This document shows positions 37,540 through 46,440 of a stretch of 64,000 nucleotides of DNA, piece after piece. The translations under genes were made by a program, and so were the position numbers. The stretch comes from an uncultured Bacteroidales bacterium (GTDB lineage: Bacteria; Bacteroidota; Bacteroidia; Bacteroidales; Paludibacteraceae): NCBI GenBank assembly GCA_900319645.1, contig ONPG01000003.1:248001-312000 (forward strand), in the 5' to 3' direction. How positions within the stretch are numbered: the first letter of the stretch is position 1; each line of letters begins with the position of its first letter. Below the pieces are notes generated by a model, which was not told where the DNA came from, made no database searches, and worked only from the letters and a program-made list of their open reading frames with translations.

Positions 37540-38877
37540 ATGCGCAAAATCCTCTCCTTCGTACTTTGTACCTTGTCCCTTTGTACCTTATCCGCGGCTC
37601 CGCGCCGCGTACACACCATCGGCGACAGCACGATGTCTGACTACAAACCCGCCGCCACACCCAAACGCGGATGGGGTATGTATCTCCAGGCGTTCTTCAA
37701 CCCCGACTCCGTCGAGGTCAACAACCGCGGCAAATCCGGCGCCTCCACCCGTACGTTCTACGAGACCGATAACCTCTGGCCCTCCGTCAAGACCCAGATG
37801 CACGCCGGTGACTACCTCATCATCCAGTTCGCCCACAACGACGAGAAATGCAAAGGCGAAGATGTCTTTGTCCGGAACGCCCAACTGCGCGCCGAAGGCA
37901 AAGATACCCTGACCGACATGCGCGGCACGGAACCCAACACCACCTATAAGGAATACCTCCGTACGTTCATCCGCGAGGCACGCAGCATGGGCGTCACTCC
38001 CGTGCTGATGGCTCCTATCTGCCGCGCGTATTTCAAGGACGGCAAGATCAACCCCGAAGGCCGGCATGATTTGACAAATGCCAATTCTCAATTACCCGTA
38101 AATAAAAACTACGTTCGCTGTATGCGCGAAGTGGCACAGGAGATGAACGTCCCCTTCCTGGATATGACCGCCCGCAGCTGCGAGATGTACGAGACTGCTG
38201 GCAAAGACTACTGCATGGCAAACTATTTCAACTGCGGCGACAAAACCCACACCTCCGCCGCCGGTGGCATGGCTATAGCCCGTCTGGCTTTCCAACTCAT
38301 CAGCAACGCTCCCGAACTCGCGGCGATGCGCCCCTGGCTCGTCTCCCCCGAAGAGGATGAGTTGCAGGCTTATGCACAGCAGATAGAGGAATCAGGCAAA
38401 CAGGCGGCTTTCGCCGCCAAAGGCAAGCCCTTCAGCGAGACTCTTCCGGTCTCCGGTTTGTCGAATATGCAGACTTCCAAAAAAGGCTGTATAGCCGCAG
38501 GAGGCGCATGGCCCGCCGGAGAGATCGACGAAGTGGCTAACCGCTACATCGAATACACGATTGCGGCAGAGCCGAAAAAAGGCCTCGTCATCGAGACCAT
38601 CACCCTGCCCGTTCGCGCCAAAGGTTCTGACGGCATGAACCTCCATATCAACTACGGCTTCGGCGAGGACTTCAGCGGTGTCACCACTATCTACGAGAAC
38701 ACCGCCCTGCCCAAAGGCAAATGGCTCACCATCACCCTCGACCAACCTATCCTCGTGCCGGCCGGACAGACCCTTCATCTCCGTATTCTCCCCTGGCACG
38801 ACTCCAACGGACGACCGCAAACCAAACGCTACCTCCAGCTCGGAGACCTCCGCCTTACCGGCAAGCGCCTTTTCTGA
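37540..38877 (+). CDS. Exported SGNH/GDSL esterase (rhamnogalacturonan acetylesterase-like)
   Basis: A 445-residue secreted hydrolase. A signal peptide (residues 1-20) precedes the SGNH domain: Ser in TIGDSTMSD (block I), Gly in RGKSGAST (block II), Asn in QFAHNDEK (block III), and the Asp/His pair in GDKTHTSAAG (block V). This pattern suits CE12-type esterases that deacetylate pectin or xylan. The C-terminal part after about residue 290 is a separate beta-rich module, perhaps carbohydrate binding. Part of the signal peptide (VLCTLSLCTL) is encoded by the word repeat TTTGTACCTT. Confidence 0.85.
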   Translation: MRKILSFVLCTLSLCTLSAAPRRVHTIGDSTMSDYKPAATPKRGWGMYLQAFFNPDSVEVNNRGKSGASTRTFYETDNLWPSVKTQMHAGDYLIIQFAHNDEKCKGEDVFVRNAQLRAEGKDTLTDMRGTEPNTTYKEYLRTFIREARSMGVTPVLMAPICRAYFKDGKINPEGRHDLTNANSQLPVNKNYVRCMREVAQEMNVPFLDMTARSCEMYETAGKDYCMANYFNCGDKTHTSAAGGMAIARLAFQLISNAPELAAMRPWLVSPEEDELQAYAQQIEESGKQAAFAAKGKPFSETLPVSGLSNMQTSKKGCIAAGGAWPAGEIDEVANRYIEYTIAAEPKKGLVIETITLPVRAKGSDGMNLHINYGFGEDFSGVTTIYENTALPKGKWLTITLDQPILVPAGQTLHLRILPWHDSNGRPQTKRYLQLGDLRLTGKRLF

Positions 38878-39080
38878 GCCGTTCAAGAGACTTTTTCCGA
38901 ACCGAACATAGACTTTTCTGCGCTCAGAAAGCGCCTCCTCCGTGCGGTAAAACAGGACATTTCCACGCGACCATCACGGGACCATGTCCTTAGAAAGACC
39001 CAATATACAACATTCCTGATCCGCTCCGGCAAGAGGCAGACAAAATCTCCATTCCGCTCCGGCTCACCGCCACCAACCAA

Positions 39081-39131
39081 AAACAGACGCCCGTCAGGCG
39101 TCTGTTTCCGTATCCGCCGTACATGGCGGAT
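39081..39131. terminator. Convergent terminators between the esterase gene and gapA
   Basis: Stem AAACAGACGCC / GGCGTCTGTTT (39081-39107) with loop CGTCA can act in both directions. A second stem ATCCGCC / GGCGGAT (39112-39131) is followed by TTTT on the plus strand. The remaining gap (38878-39080) holds no gene, only part of a dispersed repeat at 38968. Confidence 0.8.
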
Positions 39132-39151
39132 TTTCCATTACAAGGCCGGTA

Positions 39152-40219
39152 TTACTTCAGCTCTGCGAGGTACTTGATAGTACGTACCATCTGGCTGGTG
39201 TAGCTGTTCTCGTTGTCGTACCAGCTAACTACCTGTACCTGATAGGTGTCCTCGTCGATCTTGGCTACCATGGTCTGGGTTGCATCGAAGAGCGAACCGA
39301 ACTTCATACCGATTACATCGCTCGAAACGATCTCGTCCTCGGTGTAACCGAAGCTCTCGGTCTGAGCAGCCTTCATAGCTGCGTTGATGCCCTCTTTGGT
39401 GATGTCTTTGCCCTTAACAACAGCTACCAGGATAGTGGTCGATCCGGTCGGAGTCGGAACACGCTGTGCGCTACCGATCAGTTTGCCGTTCAGCTCAGGG
39501 ATAACCAAACCGATGGCCTTGGCTGCACCGGTGCTGTTCGGAACGATGTTCTGTGCACCTGCACGGCTACGACGCAGATCACCCTTACGCTGCGGACCGT
39601 CGAGAATCATCTGGTCACCGGTGTAAGCGTGGATAGTGCTCATGATACCGCTCTGGATCGGAGCGTATTTGTGCAGAGCAGCTGCCATAGGAGCCAAGCA
39701 GTTGGTAGTGCAGGATGCTGCGGAAATAACGGTATCTGCCGGAGTCAGGGTCTTGTGGTTTACGTTGTAAACGATGGTCGGCAGGTCGTTGCCGGCAGGA
39801 GCCGAGATAACAACCTTCTTTGCGCCGGCCTGGATATGAGCCTCAGCTTTAGCTTTGCTGGTGTAGAAACCGGTGCACTCCAATACTACATCGATGCCCA
39901 GCTCGCCCCAAGGCAGCTCGGCTGCGTTCGGCTTAGCGTAGATAGTGATCTCCTTGCCGTCAACGGTGATCGAACCCGGAGTTACTACAGTCTTGCCGTC
40001 CTCTGCGAGAACTGCGTCTTTGTAAGCAACAGTGTGCTTGCCCTCACCGAACTTGCCTGCGAAACCACCCTGAGCGGTGTCGTATTTCAGAAGGTGTGCC
40101 AACATCTTCGGGCTGGTCAGGTCGTTGATTGCAACTACCTCGTAACCCTCAGCTTCAAACATCTGACGGAATGCCAGACGACCAATACGGCCAAAGCCGT
40201 TAATTGCTACTTTTGTCAT
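39152..40219 (-). CDS. gapA: Glyceraldehyde-3-phosphate dehydrogenase
   Basis: Oxidises and phosphorylates glyceraldehyde 3-phosphate to 1,3-bisphosphoglycerate in glycolysis. NAD-binding start [15 protein letters not shown], catalytic Cys in [12 protein letters not shown] (about residue 170), and C-terminal [14 protein letters not shown] are all intact. At 355 residues it is longer than the usual 335, mostly through the stretch [17 protein letters not shown] and nearby loops. Monocistronic, with its own promoter and terminator. Confidence 0.97.
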   Translation of the reverse strand: MTKVAINGFGRIGRLAFRQMFEAEGYEVVAINDLTSPKMLAHLLKYDTAQGGFAGKFGEGKHTVAYKDAVLAEDGKTVVTPGSITVDGKEITIYAKPNAAELPWGELGIDVVLECTGFYTSKAKAEAHIQAGAKKVVISAPAGNDLPTIVYNVNHKTLTPADTVISAASCTTNCLAPMAAALHKYAPIQSGIMSTIHAYTGDQMILDGPQRKGDLRRSRAGAQNIVPNSTGAAKAIGLVIPELNGKLIGSAQRVPTPTGSTTILVAVVKGKDITKEGINAAMKAAQTESFGYTEDEIVSSDVIGMKFGSLFDATQTMVAKIDEDTYQVQVVSWYDNENSYTSQMVRTIKYLAELK

Positions 40220-40275
40220 AATTGTGTTTTTTATTAGTTTGTTAGTAAAAAAATCCTTTTCTTTGAAAAGCGGTA

Positions 40276-40305
40276 CAAAGTTACACTATTTTTTTGACAT
40301 ACAAA
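40276..40305 (-). promoter_or_regulatory. Promoter of gapA
   Basis: Minus strand: TTTG (40305-40302), 18 bases, TAACTTTG (40283-40276). Spacing is slightly short. Confidence 0.65.
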
Positions 40306-40388
40306 AATAAATCGTAATTTTTTCTTAATTTTGTCACTTTTATTTACCAAAACGCGCACGCAAAAGCGCACGCGAACATTTTTTAGTG

Positions 40389-41036
40389 TTATTTTCGTCC
40401 AAAATCAGCCGGAATCTCTCCCCATTTCTTGGTGTCCCATTTATAGATCGGAGTAGTCCAACTGTTGTCATGCAGCCACTGCTCGGCCTTGCGGAGCATA
40501 AAAAACAAATCCTCGTTTCCGGCATTCCACTCCAACTTGGTATCCGCATGTTTCTTTTTGAGCCACGCCAACGCCGTACGGCTGTCCGAATAGAGCACCC
40601 ACGGCAGGTTGTTCTGTTTCAGGTATGCCAAACCCAATACGATTGCCAAAAACTCTCCGATATTGTTCGTTCCGCCGTTGAACGGACCTCTGTGAAAAAC
40701 CTCGGTGCCCGTATCGGCTATCACGCCGCGAAACTCCATAACGCCCGGATTGCCGCTGCACGCAGCATCCACCGCCAGAGCGGGAAGAACCGGTTGGGTG
40801 GAGCTTCCCCCCGGAAAGAGAGAGGGATTGCCGGCTGTGGGAGATTTGGGTTTGCGGATGATATATTGTTCCGGAGAAGAGGCAAAGGCCTTTTCGGCTT
40901 CAGCCTTCGTGGCAAATCCTTTGTACGCAGCTCCTGCCTGACCTTTCACCTGCGCCTCACACTCACTCCACGAGTCATAGATGCCCGGCTTCAAACCACG
41001 CCACACCACGTAATATTCGCTTTTTTTCTTTGCCAT
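40389..41036 (-). CDS. rnhA: Ribonuclease H with N-terminal viroplasmin domain
   Basis: Degrades the RNA strand of RNA-DNA hybrids. Residues 5-52 form the hybrid-binding caulimovirus-viroplasmin domain (YYVVWRGLKPGIYDSW ... YKGFATKAEAEKAF). The catalytic domain carries Asp90 (AVDAACSGNPG), Glu128 (NNIGEFLAI), Asp151 (YSDSRTAL) and the terminal Asp in IPADFGRK. The linker (residues 62-84) is Pro/Ser-rich. It begins 11 bases after tRNA-Arg(CCT) on the same strand, so co-transcription is likely. Confidence 0.93.
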   Translation of the reverse strand: MAKKKSEYYVVWRGLKPGIYDSWSECEAQVKGQAGAAYKGFATKAEAEKAFASSPEQYIIRKPKSPTAGNPSLFPGGSSTQPVLPALAVDAACSGNPGVMEFRGVIADTGTEVFHRGPFNGGTNNIGEFLAIVLGLAYLKQNNLPWVLYSDSRTALAWLKKKHADTKLEWNAGNEDLFFMLRKAEQWLHDNSWTTPIYKWDTKKWGEIPADFGRK

Positions 41037-41047
41037 TTGCTGATTGG

Positions 41048-41119
41048 TGACTCGCCCGGGAATCGAACCCGGATTTGAGCTTTAGGAGAGCCCCGTTCTA
41101 TCCATTGAACTAGCAAGTC
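41048..41119 (-). tRNA. tRNA-Arg (CCT)
   Basis: Acceptor GACTTGC pairs with GCGAGTC (one G-U). Anticodon CCT in loop CTCCTAA reads AGG. Unlike the other tRNAs here, CCA is encoded (41047-41045). Confidence 0.92.
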
Positions 41120-41127
41120 AATATATA

Positions 41128-41163
41128 CCCCTTTCAGTTTTCAGTTTTCAGCTTTCAGTTTTC
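41128..41163. repeat. TTTCAG word repeats
   Basis: Five TTTTCAG/CTTTCAG words between tRNA-Arg(CCT) and the DUF2461 gene. Confidence 0.8.
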
Positions 41164-41875
41164 AACATCTACTGGGAAATTCCCCGTACTCCTCAAAGGT
41201 GTAGTTGAGAAAATCGTTCATCGGTTTGGCGGCGGCAGCGATGTCCGTGACGATATCGATGAAATCAGGCGAACTGACTGTTTCGTCGCTCAGCGGACAA
41301 CTCACTGTGTACATCTTGTGCTTCAGCCATTCCGCATGCACGAAATTCGGGTCAAAACCTGCCGGCACTTTCTTCAAACCGGTTCCCCAATAACTGTCAA
41401 AATCCTGTCCGAAGTATTTCTTCCAGTGTTTCGACCCCATAATCGTTTCCACCTCTTCGTAGTTGGCTTCTATCTCGCTCCGGAGTGCTTTCAGCAACTC
41501 CTTTCCCGGATCCCATATACCCGCGGCGAACATACACTGCCCCGGCTGGATATGTACGTAATATCCGCCCCGCATGGATTTCTTGCCCCAGGTCTTCGGC
41601 TGCCCCGGCACACCTGCGGCGGGAAAACAACCGAACCACTCTTTGTACGGTCTTTTGTCGGTTGAGAAACGGATGTCACGGTTGATTCGCCAGATACAAT
41701 CCTTGGGCTGCAGCGGTGCAAGCACAGGATCCATCTCCGTCAGACGGCGCAGATACTCCTCCGTGAACGCCACAAAGCGGTCACGGCAAGCTTGGTACCA
41801 TGCTCGGTTGGCATCAAACCACTCTTTGTTGTTGTTCACCGCCAACTCGCCCAGAAATCGTAATGTATCTTTCAT
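41162..41875 (-). CDS. DUF2461 family protein
   Basis: A 237-residue cytoplasmic protein of the DUF2461 (TIGR02453) family, found in many bacteria and fungi, with no established activity. Family marks are NNNKEWFDANRAWYQ near residue 13, RINRDIRFSTDKRPYKEWFG at about 63-82 and GGYYVHIQPGQCMFAAGIW at about 103-121. No signal peptide or membrane helix. It lies 46 bases downstream of rfbD, across a repeat-rich gap. Confidence 0.87.
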   Translation of the reverse strand: MKDTLRFLGELAVNNNKEWFDANRAWYQACRDRFVAFTEEYLRRLTEMDPVLAPLQPKDCIWRINRDIRFSTDKRPYKEWFGCFPAAGVPGQPKTWGKKSMRGGYYVHIQPGQCMFAAGIWDPGKELLKALRSEIEANYEEVETIMGSKHWKKYFGQDFDSYWGTGLKKVPAGFDPNFVHAEWLKHKMYTVSCPLSDETVSSPDFIDIVTDIAAAAKPMNDFLNYTFEEYGEFPSRC

Positions 41876-41921
41876 TGAACTATTGAACTCTTTAACGTCG
41901 CATAGCGACCATTTTAACGTT

Positions 41922-42785
41922 TTAACATTTTAACGCCTTTATGCATCGCATCAAAGCCTCCTCCCAATGCGGAATCGACACGCCGAACGTCTTTTTGAAC
42001 TTCGATTTGTCCAGCACGCTATAGTGCGGACGGGGTGTCTTGTACGCATATTCCTCCGACAGAATAGGCCGAACCTGACAATCGATACCTCCGTACATCC
42101 GGTGGATGGCTATCGTGAAGTCATACCACGAGCACACACCTTCGTTGGTGAAATGGTAGATACCGGGATGCCACACCGGCGACTCGATAACCGTGAACAC
42201 CGCCCACGCCAAATCCGCCGCATAAGTCGGTGTGCCTATCTGGTCAAACACCACGCCTAATTCCTTACGCTCGCTGCCCAGACGGATCATCGTCTTCACG
42301 AAATTGTTTCCGAAAGAGGAATAGAGCCACGCCGTGCGGATAATAACCGCATCGGGACACTCTGCCAACAGACGTTTCTCACCCTCGTATTTCGTGCGTC
42401 CATACACGGTACGCGGCGCCACCTGATCCGATTCGCGGCAGGGCACATGCTCGTTGCCTGAGAAAACGTAGTCCGTACTGATGTGGATCACGCGCACGCC
42501 TTGCGAACCCAAAACCGTCAGCGCCCCGGCGTTGATCTTCATCGCGGTCGCCTCATCCTCTTCGGCTTTATCCACATTCGTATATGCCGCGCAGTTGACG
42601 ATCAGATCAATCGCATTCGCCTCCACAAACGCCGAAACGGCTGCGCGGTCGCAGATATCCAGTTCATACGTATTCTCCGCCACAAGCACATCCGTGAAGA
42701 AATACCGGTGCTTTGGATGCTTCGCGCTCAGCACACGCATCTCGTTCCCCAATTGTCCGTTACTGCCGGTTACAAGTATATTCAT
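41922..42785 (-). CDS. rfbD: dTDP-4-dehydrorhamnose reductase
   Basis: The last step of dTDP-L-rhamnose synthesis for surface polysaccharides. A 287-residue extended SDR protein: NAD(P)-binding GSNGQLGNEM at residues 7-16, catalytic STDYVFSG and YGRTKYEGE (Tyr and Lys), and the substrate-binding RTAWLYSSFGNNFV. rfbC lies upstream on the same strand across a repeat-filled gap of about 100 bases. rfbA and rfbB are not in the window. Confidence 0.95.
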   Translation of the reverse strand: MNILVTGSNGQLGNEMRVLSAKHPKHRYFFTDVLVAENTYELDICDRAAVSAFVEANAIDLIVNCAAYTNVDKAEEDEATAMKINAGALTVLGSQGVRVIHISTDYVFSGNEHVPCRESDQVAPRTVYGRTKYEGEKRLLAECPDAVIIRTAWLYSSFGNNFVKTMIRLGSERKELGVVFDQIGTPTYAADLAWAVFTVIESPVWHPGIYHFTNEGVCSWYDFTIAIHRMYGGIDCQVRPILSEEYAYKTPRPHYSVLDKSKFKKTFGVSIPHWEEALMRCIKALKC

Positions 42786-42888
42786 AATTATTATTTACAA
42801 TTTGACAATTTACAATTTTCATTCAATTGAACAATCAATCGTACCTCGTCAATCGTCCAATCGTCAATTGATTCGTCCATTCGTCAAT
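42786..42888. repeat. CAATTT / GTCAATCGTC word repeats
   Basis: ACAATTTGACAATTT words and CGTCAATCGTCCAATCG words fill the rfbC-rfbD gap, the same family as at 35215-35350. Confidence 0.8.
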
Positions 42889-43436
42889 CAAAACGGAGAA
42901 TCAAACTCCGCCATCGTCGGGTGTTTCTTGTCTTTCTCGCTAAGGATACGCAGGTCAGCCGGCACTTGCCAGTCGATGTTCAATGCCGGGTCGCTCAGCA
43001 GCAGACCGCCGTCCGCCTCCGGGTGGTAGAGGTTATCGCATTTATAGGTAAAAATAGCCGTTTCGCTCAGCACGGAGAAACCATGCGCAAAACCCCGCGG
43101 GATAAAGAACTGACGTTTGTTCTCTTCGCTCAGTTCCACGCCATACCATTTGCCGAAGGTCGGGCTGTCTTTCCTCAGATCAACGGCCACGTCCAACACC
43201 CTTCCCGCAGTGCAGCACACCAACTTGGCTTGGGTGTAAGGCGGACGCTGGAAATGCAGACCGCGCACTACGCCGTACGACGAACACGACTGATTGTCTT
43301 GCACAAAGACCGCATCTATACCTGCTTCCTGATAACGCGCTTGGTTGTAGGTCTCTACAAAATACCCGCGTGCGTCACGGAAGACCTGCGGCTCTATCAC
43401 CAACAGGCCCTCAATGGGAGTTTTTATTACATTCAT
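42888..43436 (-). CDS. rfbC: dTDP-4-dehydrorhamnose 3,5-epimerase
   Basis: Epimerises dTDP-4-keto-6-deoxyglucose at C3 and C5 in dTDP-L-rhamnose synthesis. 182 residues in a cupin fold: EPQVFRDARGYFVETYNQ, VQDNQSCSSYGVVRGLHFQ (catalytic His), FIPRGFAHGFSVLS and YHPEADGGLL. Sits 39 bases after the flotillin gene and upstream of rfbD. Confidence 0.96.
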   Translation of the reverse strand: MNVIKTPIEGLLVIEPQVFRDARGYFVETYNQARYQEAGIDAVFVQDNQSCSSYGVVRGLHFQRPPYTQAKLVCCTAGRVLDVAVDLRKDSPTFGKWYGVELSEENKRQFFIPRGFAHGFSVLSETAIFTYKCDNLYHPEADGGLLLSDPALNIDWQVPADLRILSEKDKKHPTMAEFDSPF

Positions 43437-43475
43437 TATTATATCTGTAATTCCTGATTTTTAATTCGTCAATTT

Positions 43476-44981
43476 TTAATTCTTTTTGATCTTTGCCTCG
43501 CCGGCTATTACTTGGCTGTTGTTCTGCATGATACTTGCCATATCCACACCGGTCGCCTCTTTGATCACTTCCATCGTCTGGCGCATCACTACGGGCACAT
43601 TGCCGCTGATACCTGCCGCCTCGCTTCCGCTGGTTCCATACACATGCACATCATTGATGCTGGTGAGCGGCTCAGCCACTTTGGCTGCTACGTCCGGCAA
43701 TATCTTCACCATCATCTCCGCGATAGCGGCGCCGTTATATTTCTTGTACGCCTCGGCTTTCTTGTCCATAGCCGCCGCTTCCGCCTCACCTTTGGCTTTG
43801 ATGGCAGCTGCTTCGGCTTTACCGACGGCCTCTATACCGGCGGCCTTCTGTTGCTGGGCGAACAAATCGGCTTCTGCCTGAGCTTTCACCGCCGCGGCTT
43901 TCTGCTCCGCCTCATAGCGTTCCGCCTCCGCCTTGCGTTTGCGTTGCTCCAGCTCAGCCGCTGCGTTGATCTCTTTCTGATACTTGTCCGCATCGGCCTG
44001 TTTGTTGATCTGCGCATCCAGCAACTTCTCCTGAATAGCAATCTCCTGTTCGCGCAACAACTGCTCTTGTTTGGCTTTCTCCACCTCTGCCTCAATCGTC
44101 AGACGGTTGATCTCTTTCTGACGCTCTTGCAGACGGATCGACTTGGCTGCCTCCGCCTCAACGGTCTTCACGTTGATCTCCTTGGCTTGCTCTTGCTTCT
44201 GGATCTCGTATGCCGCGTCGGCTATAGCCGCCTGGGTGTCCGCTTGTTTCTTCAGGTCCGCCTGCTTGACGGCCAACTCCGTGTTGCGTATCGCTATCTC
44301 AGTCTCCGACTGCACGCGTGCGTCGTTGGATTCTTTAGCCGCTATAGCGCGGGCGATAGCCACGTCACGCTCCGCGTTGGCTTTGTTGATAGAAGCTTCT
44401 TTGGTGATCTTGCAGGTGTTGTCTGCGCCTAACGCGTGAATCAACCCCTCGTTATCCGTGATCGACTGGATGTTACAACTCAGTATCTCGATTCCTAATT
44501 TCGCCATGTCCGGCGCAGCCTTCTCCTGTATCTGGTTCGAGAATCCGTCACGGTCCACGTTGAGCGAACGCAGATCCTGCGTACCGATGATCTCACGCAT
44601 GTTTCCTTGCAGCGAGTCGCGGATTTCTTTGGCGATCTCCTCACGGTCTTTGCCCAGGAAGTTAGCCGCGGCCACGTTGATCAGGTTCGGATCGATCCGC
44701 ACTTTTGCTACGGCATCCACATCCACATTGATAAAGTCGGACGTGGGAACCGACGAATCGGTCTTGATATCCACACTCAGCTGCCCAAGATACAACCGGT
44801 CCACTTTCTGCAAACCGGGAATCCGCAATCCACCGGTTCCGATGAGATACTTGGGGTTTCTACGCGGCCATCCGGAGATAACCAGAGCTTGGTTTGGCGA
44901 TGTTTTCACATACGAGACAACAATCAACAGAATCAGCACACCCAGCGCGATTCCGATACCGATCAGCATAGATTCGTCCAT
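43476..44981 (-). CDS. Flotillin-like SPFH membrane scaffold (YqiK type)
   Basis: A 501-residue membrane protein: one N-terminal helix (residues 5-25), an SPFH domain at about residues 28-200 (NQALVISGWPRRNPKYLIGTGG with a Gly-rich turn), then a long Ala/Glu/Lys/Gln-rich coiled coil (about 200-410) and a short C-terminal region (MMVKILPDVAAKVAEPL). Flotillins organise membrane microdomains and protein complexes. The usual NfeD-like partner is not adjacent. Confidence 0.92.
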   Translation of the reverse strand: MDESMLIGIGIALGVLILLIVVSYVKTSPNQALVISGWPRRNPKYLIGTGGLRIPGLQKVDRLYLGQLSVDIKTDSSVPTSDFINVDVDAVAKVRIDPNLINVAAANFLGKDREEIAKEIRDSLQGNMREIIGTQDLRSLNVDRDGFSNQIQEKAAPDMAKLGIEILSCNIQSITDNEGLIHALGADNTCKITKEASINKANAERDVAIARAIAAKESNDARVQSETEIAIRNTELAVKQADLKKQADTQAAIADAAYEIQKQEQAKEINVKTVEAEAAKSIRLQERQKEINRLTIEAEVEKAKQEQLLREQEIAIQEKLLDAQINKQADADKYQKEINAAAELEQRKRKAEAERYEAEQKAAAVKAQAEADLFAQQQKAAGIEAVGKAEAAAIKAKGEAEAAAMDKKAEAYKKYNGAAIAEMMVKILPDVAAKVAEPLTSINDVHVYGTSGSEAAGISGNVPVVMRQTMEVIKEATGVDMASIMQNNSQVIAGEAKIKKN

Positions 44982-45020
44982 AAGTTAATCAGATTTATAG
45001 GGTTAATTCCAAATCTGCTG

Positions 45021-45052
45021 CAAAATTACAACAAAAATTGCACATACGCAAG
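45021..45052 (-). promoter_or_regulatory. Promoter of the flotillin-rfbC-rfbD unit
   Basis: Minus strand: CTTG (45052-45049), 20 bases, TAATTTTG (45028-45021). Confidence 0.75.
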
Positions 45053-45121
45053 AAAAAGTCCAACTTTTTTTGAGAAAGTGGCATTTTTTACCTTTTTCCT
45101 AAATCACCCATTCCCAAGTTT

Positions 45122-45562
45122 TCAGCTTTCAGTTTTCAATTGGTTACGGATGTCGTCATAGGAGAAGCCGCGCTGGAGGAGGAAACGGAGAAGACGGTCG
45201 CCCTCGCGGCCGGAGGAGTCGATGAGACGGGTGAGGATACGGAAATAATCGGTTTCATCGATAGAATCGAGGGCTTCGCGGATAGAAGATTCGGGCAGTT
45301 GGAGCGCACGAAGACCCGCCTGAATCTTGAGTTTGCCCCAGGATTGGTATTCGAGTTTGTCATGCACATAGGCGTGGCAAAAACGATCGTCGTTGAGAAA
45401 GTCGTTGGCATAGAGACTTTGCCCGATTTCATCGAACAAATCCGCAGGTGCGCCCCATTCAAAAAGCTTGCGGCGGACATCAGCGGCACAATGTTCCGCA
45501 CGGGCACAATAGGCTTCGGCTTTATCAAGCCATTCGGCCTTGGACAATTCTCGGTTTGCCAT
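45122..45562 (-). CDS. recX: RecX-family regulatory protein
   Basis: RecX binds RecA filaments and limits recombination activity. The 146 residues consist of three-helix repeats with family motifs KAEAYCARAEHCAADVRRKL, FLNDDRFCHAYVHDKL and GKLKIQAGLRALQLP. The last residues (LKTES) are encoded by TTTCAG word repeats. Its start overlaps the 3' end of prmC by 38 bases. Confidence 0.87.
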   Translation of the reverse strand: MANRELSKAEWLDKAEAYCARAEHCAADVRRKLFEWGAPADLFDEIGQSLYANDFLNDDRFCHAYVHDKLEYQSWGKLKIQAGLRALQLPESSIREALDSIDETDYFRILTRLIDSSGREGDRLLRFLLQRGFSYDDIRNQLKTES

Positions 45563-46436
45563 AGATATCGTTGTGAATGTGTATATCGGTATAACCTAAT
45601 CGTTTGAGCATGGCAGAAACTTCTGCGGGATAAGCCTCGTTGATCTCGAAAAACAATGCTCTTTCCTGCCGGTCGGGGATGGATGCTTGGGGATTGCTAA
45701 AGAGTTCAGCTATGCGGCGATAGAAACGGAGCGGATCAGCGTCCGGGACAAAGAGCGCAGAGGAGGGTTCGTAGTCCAAAACATTCGGTCTCATCGAGGA
45801 TTTTTCGCTTTCGCAGATATAGGGAGGATTGGAGACAATTAAGTTGAAAGATGAAAACTGAAAGTTGAAAGATACGCTTTCTGCGAAGATGTCTGCAACC
45901 CGGAAGTTGACCTCGACATGGTTACGGATAGCGTTTTGGCGGGCGACTTCGATAGCCTCGGGTGATATATCGATACCCGTCACCTGCCAGTTCGGATGGG
46001 CTTTCTTGAGGGCGATCGCAATACAGCCGCTGCCTGTGCCTATATCCAGAACATGTACACATTTGCTCATTTGCTCATTTTCACATTTACTCATTTGCCC
46101 ATTTTCACATTTGCTCATTTCCGTATTGATTCGCTCTACTAACTCAGCGGTTTCGGGACGAGGGATGAGCGTCGCAGGAGTGACCAGAAGATCCAAACCG
46201 TTCCACAAAGTGTGACCGAAAATATACTGAATCGGTTCATTTCGCAGCAAACGCGCGATTATTTGGTCAATTGTTTGCGTATTCGGTATATTTTTTGTAT
46301 CTTTGCAGCCGAATTGCAGTTGTGTACGGCTTTTGCCGGTGAGTTCTTCGAGTATCCACCACGCCAAAGCGACTGCCTCGTCGGCGGGATAGACGGGCAT
46401 CAAACGCGTTTTGATATAAGCGATTATTTCTTTCAC
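45525..46436 (-). CDS. prmC: Release-factor glutamine methyltransferase with two repeat insertions
   Basis: Methylates the Gln of the GGQ motif in peptide chain release factors using S-adenosylmethionine. A helical N-terminal domain (FGHTLWNGLDLLV, PRPETAELVE) precedes the Rossmann domain with VLDIGTGSGCIAIALKK and the active-site NPPYI (about residue 203). At 303 residues it exceeds the usual 280. The extra comes from a tandem insert just before VLDIGTGSG (CENGQMSKCENEQMSKC, residues 105-125) and one just before NPPY (VSFNFQFSSFNL). Both are products of word repeats, yet the motifs around them are intact. Confidence 0.92.
   Translation of the reverse strand: MKEIIAYIKTRLMPVYPADEAVALAWWILEELTGKSRTQLQFGCKDTKNIPNTQTIDQIIARLLRNEPIQYIFGHTLWNGLDLLVTPATLIPRPETAELVERINTEMSKCENGQMSKCENEQMSKCVHVLDIGTGSGCIAIALKKAHPNWQVTGIDISPEAIEVARQNAIRNHVEVNFRVADIFAESVSFNFQFSSFNLIVSNPPYICESEKSSMRPNVLDYEPSSALFVPDADPLRFYRRIAELFSNPQASIPDRQERALFFEINEAYPAEVSAMLKRLGYTDIHIHNDIYGKPRIVQGRMA
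45838..45875. repeat. In-frame GAAAGTTGAAAG repeat in prmC
   Basis: Four AAGTTGAAAGATGAAAACTG-type words, encoding residues directly upstream of the catalytic NPPY motif. Confidence 0.75.
46053..46125. repeat. In-frame TTTGCTCATTT repeat in prmC
   Basis: Seven words of the form CATTTGCTCATTT or CCATTTTCACATTT in tandem, encoding about 22 residues immediately before the SAM-binding motif. Confidence 0.85.
46274..46305 (+). promoter_or_regulatory. Promoter of ribD inside prmC
   Basis: TTTG (46274-46277), 20 bases, TATCTTTG (46298-46305), on the strand opposite prmC and within its coding sequence. It gives ribD a leader of about 160 bases that is antisense to the prmC 5' end. Confidence 0.75.
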
Positions 46437-46440
46437 GCTG

